The notes beneath the pieces are model-generated. The model did no database searches. It was not told where the DNA came from and worked only from the letters and a program-made list of their open reading frames with translations. Below are positions 1 to 5,166 of a stretch of DNA of 5,166 nucleotides, piece by piece. The stretch comes from Deferribacteraceae bacterium (GTDB lineage: Bacteria; Chrysiogenota; Deferribacteres; Deferribacterales; JAISNW01), in contig JAISNW010000098.1 of assembly GCA_031276055.1 (NCBI GenBank), positions 1 to 5,166 on the forward strand. Reading direction: 5' to 3'. A program made the position numbers and the translations under genes. Numbering within the stretch: the stretch's first letter is position 1; every line of letters begins with the position of its first letter.

Positions 1-550
1 CCGCTATTGCAGTATAAGGCGTTCCCTTTCTTTTGAGGGCGTCTTTCATCTCGGTGTGCGGGATGTTCTTGTAGCGCCCTTCAATATTATGAAGTTCAAA
101 GAGCCCCTCCAGCATATAGGTTTTCATTGGTCCGGTAGAGCCTATCTGAATCCCCCACTTTTTTACATTGTCAAACACCTTTTCAGCCGCCGCCGCATCT
201 TTTAGGGCGGGAGTAAGCGAGCATAGGATGACGTCAAACTTCTTTGGGGGGGTGTAGTCAACCCAATCGCTTGCAACATATTCAATATTTGTTAGAGCGA
301 GACTCTCAGCCGCTGCTTTAAGGTTTGAAAGCATTCCTGTGGAGATGTCAAGGGCGGTTACGCTCTTTGCCTCTCTAGCAATATTAAGGGTATACGCCCC
401 CGTTCCAGCTCCAACATCCAGCACCTCGGCGCCGACAAAATCAACTCCATTCTCCCGCATCAGCCCCAGCATTTTGGCTTGATAAGGGCTGCCTTCAAGA
501 AAAGAAGGGAAAGATTTTGATCTTAACTCCCAGAACTCTTTCTCTTGCAT
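1..550 (-). CDS. Class I SAM-dependent methyltransferase (partial, 3' end beyond window)
   Basis: The frame is open from ATG at 548-550 to the left edge: 183 codons with no stop, so the C-terminus is missing. It shows a Rossmann-fold methyltransferase. Near the N-terminus is FWELRSKSF (residues 6-14), which resembles the W-x-x-RA-x-x-F opening common in small cytoplasmic methyltransferases. Motif I, VLDVGAGTG, is at 43-51 and binds S-adenosylmethionine. The acidic residue ending strand 2 is Asp68 (ALDIS), ASDW lies at 93-96, and strand 4 is FDVILC (105-110). These say that it transfers a methyl group from SAM, but not to what. An AGGCGGA Shine-Dalgarno (557-563) lies 6 nt before the ATG. It is the last gene visible in an operon, 24 bp after a synthetase gene, so it is probably co-transcribed with the two acyl-CoA ligases. 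A lipid or small-molecule substrate is possible, but that is inference from context only. Confidence 0.88.
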   Translation of the reverse strand, partial: MQEKEFWELRSKSFPSFLEGSPYQAKMLGLMRENGVDFVGAEVLDVGAGTGAYTLNIAREAKSVTALDISTGMLSNLKAAAESLALTNIEYVASDWVDYTPPKKFDVILCSLTPALKDAAAAEKVFDNVKKWGIQIGSTGPMKTYMLEGLFELHNIEGRYKNIPHTEMKDALKRKGTPYTAIA

Positions 551-574
551 GTATATTCCGCCTTTTCTAATTTA

Positions 575-2125
575 TTATAAATTTAGCCGTCCCGTAATTT
601 TCCCTTTATTTACCAGCTCTTTAAGCGTTTGTTTTGCAATCTTCCCTGAACTTGTCAGGGGGATTTCATCGGTGATTATAATCTGTTTAGGCAGTTTATA
701 TGCAGCAAGGTTCTCTTTTAGATACTCTTTCACACCGCCCTCATTATATGTTTCATCAACAGTTATATACGCCGCCGCCGTTTCATCGTTCTTAACTTTT
801 ATCCCTATAACAGCGGCAAGTTGGATGCCGGGGTATTTATACAATATATCCTCTATCTCCCGCGGATAAACGTTCATCCCTTTAGAGATGATCATATCTT
901 TTATCCTATCAACTATAACTATGTAGCCTTCCTCGTCGATAAAAGCGGCGTCTGCTGTATGCAGCCACCCATTTTTCAACGCCTGCGCTGTCTCTTCAGG
1001 CTTGTTCCAGTAGCCTTTCATTACCGTTTCGCCTCTGATGCACAACTCGCCTTTGGTATTTATAGGGAGGGTGTTGTCATTTTCATCAACAACCTTAACT
1101 TCAACATATAAAAAAGGGGTGCCTGCTGTGCCCGCCTTTGAGCGGTAGCGCGGGTTGAATGATACCACAGGGGAGGCTTCGGTTAAACCGTAGCCTTCTA
1201 AAAGGGGGATGCCGAAGTTTGAGTAAAATTTATTGCAAATCTCTTGAGCAAGAGGAGCTCCGCCGCTTACACAGTAACGAAAAGGGAACAACAGCTTTGT
1301 AATAAAGTTTGTTTCCATGCGGGCGAAGGCGGCAAAGAGTTGAGGCACTCCAAGCAAGATGGTAGGGCGCAGGAATAAAAGCTGCCTCTTGAAAGATTTT
1401 TTCTTAGCATCGTTTACATTGGCAAGCAGTATAATACTGCAGCCGCCCTCTAAAGGTCCTAAAATACATGTCATAAAGGTATACGCGTGAAAAAGGGGGA
1501 GGATGGTTAAAATTCTGTGCTCAGGGGTGGTGTTTAGCTTATACTTAAAGCCGTAGGCATTTGCTATAAGGTTGCGGTGGGTGAGCATTACCCCTTTTGA
1601 CGCCCCTGTGGTGCCGGAGGTATAGACTAGGCTTGCAAGATCATCTAGGGTAATGACAGGCTCTGTATAATCTTTCACAGTTGAATAGTGGGAGATATTT
1701 ATAGAAGTAAACTCAACATCCTTAAATGTGAAAATATGCTCAAGCGATCTTACTTCAGATTTTACAATGTAGACCGCCTTTTCAAACTCTTCGGTGGTAA
1801 TAAAAAAGCGCGCCTCGCAATCGTTTAAGTTTACCGCTACCTCCCGCCCTGAGAGGAAGGTGTTGATCGGCACGGTAATCACCCCGAGCAGAGCCGCCCC
1901 AAAATACGCATATAAAAATTCCGGTGAATTAGAGATAAGGATCGCCGCCCTATCCCCCTGTTTAGCTCCATTTGCAGCTAAGGCGTTTGCTACGCGCACC
2001 GCCTCCTCGCAAGTTTTCCGGTAAGATATTCTCTCTTTATTGAAAAAGATATAAGTTTTGCGTGGAAAACGTTCTAGATTCTTTGTCAGCAGCTGGCTAA
2101 CGGAGGAGAATTCGAAATTTTCCAC
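575..2125 (-). CDS. Long-chain-fatty-acid--CoA ligase-like AMP-dependent synthetase, copy 2 (altered A7 motif)
   Basis: This is a 516-residue ANL-superfamily enzyme, which activates a carboxylate with ATP to an acyl-adenylate and then forms the CoA thioester. Core motifs appear in order: A3 YTSGTTGASKGV (168-179, phosphate loop), A4 LPLFHAYTF (209-217), A5 EGYGLTEASP (310-319), A7 GWLHTADAAF (386-395), A8 DRIKDMIISKGMNVYP (406-421, hinge) and A10 TSSGKIAKQ with the expected catalytic Lys495. The length suits bacterial FadD/LcfA-like medium- or long-chain ligases, somewhat shorter than E. coli FadD. Oddity: A7 normally reads TGD, but here it is TAD (Ala391, codon 953-955), while the ribose-binding Asp392 is kept. 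The start is GTG at 2123-2125. It is supported by a strong SD AGGTGGAGG (2132-2140) at 6 nt and by the aligned start of the neighbouring paralogue. It lies 24 bp after that paralogue and 24 bp before the methyltransferase. It has six extra C-terminal residues (TGRLNL). The exact chain length of the substrate is not readable; family assignment is firm. Confidence 0.9.
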   Translation of the reverse strand: MENFEFSSVSQLLTKNLERFPRKTYIFFNKERISYRKTCEEAVRVANALAANGAKQGDRAAILISNSPEFLYAYFGAALLGVITVPINTFLSGREVAVNLNDCEARFFITTEEFEKAVYIVKSEVRSLEHIFTFKDVEFTSINISHYSTVKDYTEPVITLDDLASLVYTSGTTGASKGVMLTHRNLIANAYGFKYKLNTTPEHRILTILPLFHAYTFMTCILGPLEGGCSIILLANVNDAKKKSFKRQLLFLRPTILLGVPQLFAAFARMETNFITKLLFPFRYCVSGGAPLAQEICNKFYSNFGIPLLEGYGLTEASPVVSFNPRYRSKAGTAGTPFLYVEVKVVDENDNTLPINTKGELCIRGETVMKGYWNKPEETAQALKNGWLHTADAAFIDEEGYIVIVDRIKDMIISKGMNVYPREIEDILYKYPGIQLAAVIGIKVKNDETAAAYITVDETYNEGGVKEYLKENLAAYKLPKQIIITDEIPLTSSGKIAKQTLKELVNKGKITGRLNL

Positions 2126-2131
2126 AGGATG

Positions 2132-2140
2132 CCTCCACCT
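2132..2140 (-). promoter_or_regulatory. Ribosome binding site that fixes the GTG start of the second synthetase
   Basis: On the minus strand this reads AGGTGGAGG, 6 nt before GTG at 2123-2125. There is no in-frame ATG at that position, so this strong Shine-Dalgarno, together with the matching start of the paralogue, decides the non-ATG start. Confidence 0.75.
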
Positions 2141-2149
2141 ATCAACGGT

Positions 2150-3682
2150 TTATATCTCACCTTTATACACCATCTCTTTGAGGGTTTGCTTGGCAATCTT
2201 ACCGGAGCTGGTGATAGGAATCTTATCTGAAACAATAATATTTTTTGGGTGCTTGTAAGCTGCAAGATTCTCTTTTAGATAGTCCCTAAGGTTTTTTTCG
2301 TCATAGTTTTCGTCTACTGAAATATACGCCGCCACCACCTCGTCATTTTTGACTTTCACCCCTATAACAGCGGCAAGTTGGATGCCGGGGTATTTATATA
2401 AAAGCTCCTCTATCTCCCGCGGATAAACATTTAACCCTTTGGATATAATAAGGTCTTTTATCCTGTCAACTATAACAATGTAGCCTTCCTCGTCTATATA
2501 TGCGATATCTCCCGTGTGCAGCCAGCCATCCTTTAGGGCTTGAGCGGTCTCTTCTGGCTTATTCCAGTAGCCTTTCATTATTGATGCTCCTCTAACGCAG
2601 AGCTCTCCATTTGTATTTATAGGAAGGGTGTTTCCGTCTTGGTCTACAACTTTTACCTCAAGGTTATACAGCTGTGTGCCTATCGTTCCCGCCTTAGGTC
2701 TTGTTCTAGGGTTAAAGGATACTATTGGGGAGGCTTCGCTTAAACCGTAGCCTTCCACCACAGCTTTGCCGTAGCTTTGGTAAAATTTATTCAATATCTC
2801 CATAGCAAGCGGCGCTCCGCCGCTAACACATAGGTAGAAGGGGAATAATAACCGTGTAATCCAGTTAGGTTCAAGTTTTGTGAGGGCTGTATAAAGTTGA
2901 GGGATGCCTATTAGCACCGTAGGGCGTAAGAGAACGAGCTGTTTCTTAAACTGCTTTTTTGCCATATCTTTTACAGAGGCTAAAAGGATGATGCTGCAGC
3001 CCGCCTCCAGAGGCCCTAAAATGCACGTTGTAAAAGCATAGGCGTGAAATAGAGGGAGGAGCGCCACAAAACGGTCTTTGCTCCTAGAGCTAAGTTTCAC
3101 CTTAAAGCCGTATATATTCGCCATGAGGTTGTTGTGGGTGAGCATAACCCCTTTTGGAACGCCTGTGGTGCCAGAGGTGTATAGCAAAGTTGCGAGGTCT
3201 TCTGAAGTTATCTCGACATCTTGAAAGTCTTTCACAATGGAGTATTTTAAGAGGTCGACGCTGTTAAAAGCTGTTTCCCCAAATGAGAAAACTTTATCTA
3301 AACTTTTAACATCTTCTTTTACAACCGAAACAACCTTTTCAAATTCAACAGATGATATAAGATATTTTGCGCCGCAGTCGTTTAGATTTACAGCCGCCTC
3401 CCGCCCAGAGAGAAAGGTGTTTACCGGCACCGTGACAGTTCCGAGCATAACCGCCCCAAAGTAGGCGTATAAAAATTCCGGTGAATTAGAGATAAGGATC
3501 GCCACCCTATCCCCCTGTTTAACGCCGTTTGCGGCTAAAGCGTTTGCAACCCTAACAGATTCTTCGTAGGTTTTCTGGTAGCTTATCTTCTTGTCATAAA
3601 AAAAGATGTAGGTTTTTTTTGAAAACCTCTTGGCAATTTTGATAAAGAGCTCTCTAACATTGGCAAACTCGTATTTCTCCAC
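2150..3682 (-). CDS. Long-chain-fatty-acid--CoA ligase-like AMP-dependent synthetase, copy 1 (canonical motifs)
   Basis: This is a 510-residue ANL-superfamily acyl-CoA synthetase and the first gene of the leftward operon. The motif set is complete and canonical: A3 YTSGTTGVPKGV (168-179), A4 LPLFHAYAF (209-217), A5 EGYGLSEASP (310-319), A7 GWLHTGDIAY (386-395), A8 DRIKDLIISKGLNVYP (406-421) and A10 TSSGKIAKQ with Lys495. It aligns to the downstream copy over all 510 residues without a gap, about 349 identities (68%, counted by hand), so the pair is a tandem duplication. Divergence concentrates at residues 105-165 and 265-310; positions 216 and 218 beside A4 are Ala/Thr here against Thr/Met in the other copy, which could alter acyl preference (inference). 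The start is GTG at 3680-3682, with AGAGGGG (3687-3693) as SD at 4 nt. An ATG at 3694-3696 is out of frame. The cytoplasmic role is probably fatty-acid activation; other aliphatic acids are not excluded. Confidence 0.92.
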   Translation of the reverse strand: MEKYEFANVRELFIKIAKRFSKKTYIFFYDKKISYQKTYEESVRVANALAANGVKQGDRVAILISNSPEFLYAYFGAVMLGTVTVPVNTFLSGREAAVNLNDCGAKYLISSVEFEKVVSVVKEDVKSLDKVFSFGETAFNSVDLLKYSIVKDFQDVEITSEDLATLLYTSGTTGVPKGVMLTHNNLMANIYGFKVKLSSRSKDRFVALLPLFHAYAFTTCILGPLEAGCSIILLASVKDMAKKQFKKQLVLLRPTVLIGIPQLYTALTKLEPNWITRLLFPFYLCVSGGAPLAMEILNKFYQSYGKAVVEGYGLSEASPIVSFNPRTRPKAGTIGTQLYNLEVKVVDQDGNTLPINTNGELCVRGASIMKGYWNKPEETAQALKDGWLHTGDIAYIDEEGYIVIVDRIKDLIISKGLNVYPREIEELLYKYPGIQLAAVIGVKVKNDEVVAAYISVDENYDEKNLRDYLKENLAAYKHPKNIIVSDKIPITSSGKIAKQTLKEMVYKGEI

Positions 3683-3686
3683 CTTT

Positions 3687-3693
3687 CCCCTCT
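3687..3693 (-). promoter_or_regulatory. Ribosome binding site of the first synthetase
   Basis: AGAGGGG on the minus strand ends 4 nt before the GTG start at 3680-3682. The spacing is slightly short. The only nearby ATG (3694-3696) is in another frame, which supports GTG as the true start. Confidence 0.6.
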
Positions 3694-3727
3694 CATAATC
3701 TCAATTTTTATCCCGCTTGGGAAACCT

Positions 3728-3735
3728 CTGATCAG
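3728..3735. promoter_or_regulatory. Short palindrome CTGATCAG in the operon leader
   Basis: An 8-bp perfect palindrome lies about 10 bp downstream of the predicted transcription start. Flanking AACCT (3723-3727) and AGGTT (3739-3743) could also pair in RNA. It may be an operator half or simply chance; it does not match the FadR operator consensus as I recall it. Confidence 0.2.
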
Positions 3736-3751
3736 GTAAGGTTACACATTA

Positions 3752-3781
3752 TTTATATGTATTGTCAATATGTATTGTCAA
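3752..3781 (-). promoter_or_regulatory. Sigma-70-type promoter of the synthetase-methyltransferase operon
   Basis: On the minus strand a perfect -35 box TTGACA (3776-3781) is followed after 18 bp by TATAAA (3752-3757) as -10. The predicted start of transcription is near 3745, giving a leader of about 60 nt before the GTG at 3682. A second TTGACA at 3763-3768 has no good -10 at proper spacing. The promoter is embedded in a 13-bp tandem repeat, so a repressor or activator binding the repeat would act directly on -35. This is sequence inspection only. Confidence 0.6.
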
Positions 3782-3793
3782 TATGTTTTGTAA
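3755..3793. repeat. 13-bp tandem direct repeat, two perfect units plus one degenerate, over the operon promoter
   Basis: The unit ATATGTATTGTCA occurs perfectly at 3755-3767 and 3768-3780, then with two mismatches at 3781-3793. Each perfect unit, with the base after it, contains TATTG-T-CAATA (3760-3770 and 3773-3783), a 5-bp inverted repeat around one base. Each copy is therefore itself a near-palindrome of the kind bound by small dimeric regulators. Centres are 13 bp apart. No regulator gene is in the window, so its identity is unknown. Confidence 0.8.
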
Positions 3794-3805
3794 AATGTAG
3801 AGCAG

Positions 3806-3833
3806 TAAAAAGTGCAAATTCCAATTTGCACTT
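3806..3833 (-). terminator. Rho-independent-type terminator downstream of the Rpn-like gene
   Basis: Arms 3810-3820 and 3823-3833 are perfectly complementary (AAGTGCAAATT / AATTTGCACTT, 11 bp) around a CC/GG centre. In a folded RNA the innermost pairs would open to a four-base loop. Read on the minus strand, the 3' arm runs straight into TTTTT. It lies 67 bp after the stop of the 118-residue gene and about 30 bp upstream of the next promoter, so it insulates the two transcription units. The stem is A+T-rich, so efficiency may be modest. On the plus strand a T6 run (3837-3842) follows the stem after 3 nt, so it might also work in reverse. Confidence 0.65.
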
Positions 3834-3899
3834 GCATTTTTTGCGTTTGCATAAAGACACGAGGCATCAGTAACGTGGAATTCTTGGAAAGCGGACTTT

Positions 3900-4256
3900 T
3901 TAGCCTTGTTTACTTCTTAGAGCCTCTATCTCGGATATACTAAGCTCTGTTATTTCTGAAATAAGGGATATATCAAATCCTTTTTTTAGCATTCTCACAG
4001 CATCATCCAACTTACCTTTAAGTTCGCCTTCAGCCCTTGAGACTATCATGCTGTGATCCCAATCGCCTAAAAACTTCCGACGTGATCGAAATTTAGCCCG
4101 CTCATGCTCATCCTGGCTTATATGAACCAATACCTCATTAGCCATCTTTATCTCCCTCCTTGCACCTATTATACTCTCTATCAACCCCTTATAATTAGGG
4201 TGGTCAGCGTATCTGAAATACACCGCCCAGCCTTCAGCGCCGTTCATAGCATCCAC
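3900..4256 (-). CDS. Stand-alone C-terminal part of an Rpn / PD-(D/E)XK nuclease-transposase family protein (5'-truncated)
   Basis: The 118 residues match what I know of the C-terminal third of Rpn-family (recombination-promoting nuclease, putative transposase; PDDEXK_2-type) proteins, which usually have about 250-320 residues. A helical middle part (residues 24-60) is followed by KFLGDWDHSM (61-70), where the family typically has Y-x-D-W-x-N/H, then SRAEGELKGKLDDAVRMLKKG (73-93), a short form of the variable EGxxEGK segment. The closing helix-turn-helix-like tail is FDISLISEITELSISEIEAL (94-113). No D...ExK nuclease core is present. The start is GTG at 4254-4256 with only weak AGGG (4260-4263) before it; an alternative is ATG at 4245-4247. 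The in-frame stop just upstream (4275-4277) lies inside the -10 box of a consensus promoter. It is either a decayed 5'-deleted gene or a deliberately short, expressed module. It is an independent unit, ended by the hairpin at 3806-3833. Confidence 0.68.
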   Translation of the reverse strand: MDAMNGAEGWAVYFRYADHPNYKGLIESIIGARREIKMANEVLVHISQDEHERAKFRSRRKFLGDWDHSMIVSRAEGELKGKLDDAVRMLKKGFDISLISEITELSISEIEALRSKQG

Positions 4257-4273
4257 AAACCCTATGTTTATAG

Positions 4274-4303
4274 ATTATACTTTTCAAACAGATATAATGT
4301 CAA
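4274..4303 (-). promoter_or_regulatory. Consensus-perfect sigma-70 promoter in front of the Rpn-like gene
   Basis: On the minus strand TTGACA (4298-4303) and TATAAT (4274-4279) are separated by 18 bp. Both hexamers match consensus exactly. Predicted transcription begins near 4267, only about 10 nt before the GTG start, so the leader would be very short and nearly without a Shine-Dalgarno. It is divergent from the lipoprotein promoter about 90 bp away. Confidence 0.7.
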
Positions 4304-4390
4304 GGATGCAAAAAAGGATCGCCCGCAATTCCAGCAAAAAGGGGAAATTTTGGATAGTTAGATAAATTATCGGTTAATTTTAAAATATAA

Positions 4391-4419
4391 TTGACTTATC
4401 TTTTTATTTTATTTATAAC
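4391..4419 (+). promoter_or_regulatory. Sigma-70-type promoter of the lipoprotein gene
   Basis: TTGACT (4391-4396), a 17-bp spacer, and TATAAC (4414-4419) each differ by one base from consensus. Transcription would start near 4426, leaving a leader of roughly 37 nt before ATG 4463. The surrounding 4360-4450 is very A+T-rich, typical of a bacterial promoter region. Apart from the two divergent promoters I see no other gene or RNA element in 4257-4462. Confidence 0.6.
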
Positions 4420-4462
4420 AAACTTTAATTATCTTAACTAACTTACATTATAAGGAGTAAGT

Positions 4463-5166
4463 ATGCGTTCTATATTTAAGTTATCTATTTTTATAACTAT
4501 GGCAGCTATTCTCTTTGGCTGCTCAAGCTCTGATTCAGGCAGTTCCACCCCCCCCCCACCCACAACTAAAAGCCTCAACGGAGTAGTAATAGACCCTCCT
4601 GTTACAGGCGCCAGAGTTGTGCTCTGGGGGGAAATTGACGGCTCTTATCAGCCCGCTAACTTCTGCGGAGCAGGCAAAAACACTATCTGCAATACATATA
4701 CCAACAATGAAGGGCGTTTCTCTATTATCTACGATCTCAGTAAGGATATCTCAAACTTTTATCTCGTCACGCACGGCGGAACGGATACACTTTACAACAC
4801 AGATCTAACGGGAATCTCTCTTTATTCCCCGCTTGCTCTATTTGATGTGGAAAAAGATATTATCGTCTCTCCTATCACAACGGTTGTGAACTCTCTAATA
4901 GTTAATGAAGGCGTTTCATTGAGCGATGCTGTTCAGAACACCGCCAACGCCCTAAATATTAGCGAAGATTTAGTTGCTGTAAGCCCGCTAGAGAGCGCCG
5001 AACTTCTAAAGGCGAGCTATCTTGTTGTTAAAGCGGCGGAGTTTATCCATAACGAATCCGTTGAGGACCCATTAACAAAGATTGCGGCAGCTGTGAAAGA
5101 GGAGCCAACCCTCACCATAGCTGACGATGGATTTTTAAATAAACTCTTTGAACTTTCAGATATAAC
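4463..5166 (+). CDS. Outer-membrane-type lipoprotein with N-terminal carboxypeptidase-regulatory/Ig-like region (partial, 3' end beyond window)
   Basis: ATG 4463-4465 follows AAGGAG (4452-4457) at 5 nt. The frame stays open for 234 codons to the right edge. Residues 1-19 are a type II signal peptide: Arg2/Lys6, a hydrophobic core, then the lipobox LFG with Cys20. Ser21 at +2 is the usual signal for outer-membrane sorting. A low-complexity linker rich in Ser, Pro and Thr follows (21-35), including PPPP encoded by a C10 run. Residues about 38-90 (GVVIDPPVTGARVVLW, then a C68/C76 pair and TNNEGRFSI) resemble a beta-sandwich repeat of the carboxypeptidase-regulatory or Ig-like kind, where a segment ends in DG/EG-x-F. 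SPITTVVNSL at about 131-140 and the helical part after it resemble large bacterial surface lipoproteins that carry a PLTT-like motif. No enzymatic motif is visible and the specific role is unknown. It was not in my view homologous to any neighbour and is transcribed alone, divergently. Confidence 0.82.
   Translation, partial: MRSIFKLSIFITMAAILFGCSSSDSGSSTPPPPTTKSLNGVVIDPPVTGARVVLWGEIDGSYQPANFCGAGKNTICNTYTNNEGRFSIIYDLSKDISNFYLVTHGGTDTLYNTDLTGISLYSPLALFDVEKDIIVSPITTVVNSLIVNEGVSLSDAVQNTANALNISEDLVAVSPLESAELLKASYLVVKAAEFIHNESVEDPLTKIAAAVKEEPTLTIADDGFLNKLFELSDI
4548..4557 (+). repeat. C10 homopolymer within the lipoprotein coding sequence
   Basis: Ten consecutive C bases encode part of the Thr-Pro-Pro-Pro-Pro linker ten codons after the lipobox Cys. 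Such tracts are prone to slipped-strand errors. Losing one C brings TAG, and gaining one brings TAA, within about ten codons, so length change would switch the protein off. Confidence 0.85.

Noticed and set aside
246..252. G7 run (C7 on the coding strand) in the methyltransferase gene as a second phase-variable tract
   Set aside because: Seven bases is short for contingency behaviour, it lies mid-gene, and it simply encodes Thr-Pro-Pro.
549..1111. Overlapping plus-strand open frames opposite the second synthetase
   Set aside because: They are antisense to a well-supported gene, have no ribosome binding site, and read as unlikely protein; they mirror the codon pattern of the real gene.
3723..3743. 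FadR-like operator in the leader of the synthetase operon
   Set aside because: CTGATCAG and the AACCT/AGGTT arms do not share one centre of symmetry, and the sequence does not fit the FadR site as I know it.
3755..3793. CRISPR-type array
   Set aside because: The units are 13 bp, directly abutting with no spacers, and only about three in number.
4297..4365. A 22-residue basic open frame on the plus strand starting at ATG 4297
   Set aside because: It has no Shine-Dalgarno, lies over the divergent promoter of the Rpn-like gene, and is short enough to occur by chance in A+T-rich DNA.
4268..4376. A possible remnant of the missing Rpn N-terminus, or of another gene, on the minus strand upstream of 4256
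   Set aside because: After recounting the A5 (4336-4340) and A6 (4310-4315) runs, the frame I first followed is not open, and I find no recognisable nuclease residues there.

Overview
The window reads as a chromosomal segment from a diderm (Gram-negative) bacterium of moderate G+C content. Genes are packed into tight operons with clear Shine-Dalgarno sequences, promoters resemble sigma-70 consensus, and there is a lipoprotein with a type II signal peptide and Ser at +2. No rRNA or other taxonomic marker is present. A Deferribacterota-like or similar anaerobic lineage is only an impression, not a supported assignment.

Positions 1-3682 form a leftward (minus-strand) operon. In transcription order it holds two tandem paralogous acyl-CoA synthetases of the ANL adenylate-forming superfamily (510 and 516 codons), then a class I SAM-dependent methyltransferase that runs off the left edge. 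Both intergenic gaps are 24 bp, and both synthetase genes start with GTG. The synthetases align over 510 residues with no gap and about 68% identity (my hand count), so they arose by tandem duplication. The promoter lies at about 3752-3781, within a 13-bp tandem direct repeat in which each perfect unit carries a TTGACA box. A hairpin-plus-T-tract terminator (3806-3833) separates this operon from the gene upstream.

Positions 3900-4256 (minus) encode a 118-residue protein that looks like the stand-alone C-terminal part of an Rpn / PD-(D/E)XK nuclease-transposase family protein. The nuclease domain is absent, yet a consensus-perfect sigma-70 promoter (4274-4303) sits directly in front of the reading frame.

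Positions 4257-4462 are an AT-rich divergent promoter region. Positions 4463-5166 (plus) begin an outer-membrane-type lipoprotein that is cut by the right edge. Its coding sequence contains a run of ten C just after the lipobox, and a one-base change there in either direction would end translation within about ten codons.

The synthetases probably activate fatty or other carboxylic acids to acyl-CoA. Whether the methyltransferase acts on a related lipid or metabolite cannot be settled from the sequence. The points most worth a second look are the promoter-bearing Rpn C-terminal module, the poly-C tract in the lipoprotein gene, the repeat-embedded operon promoter, and the altered A7 motif in one synthetase.
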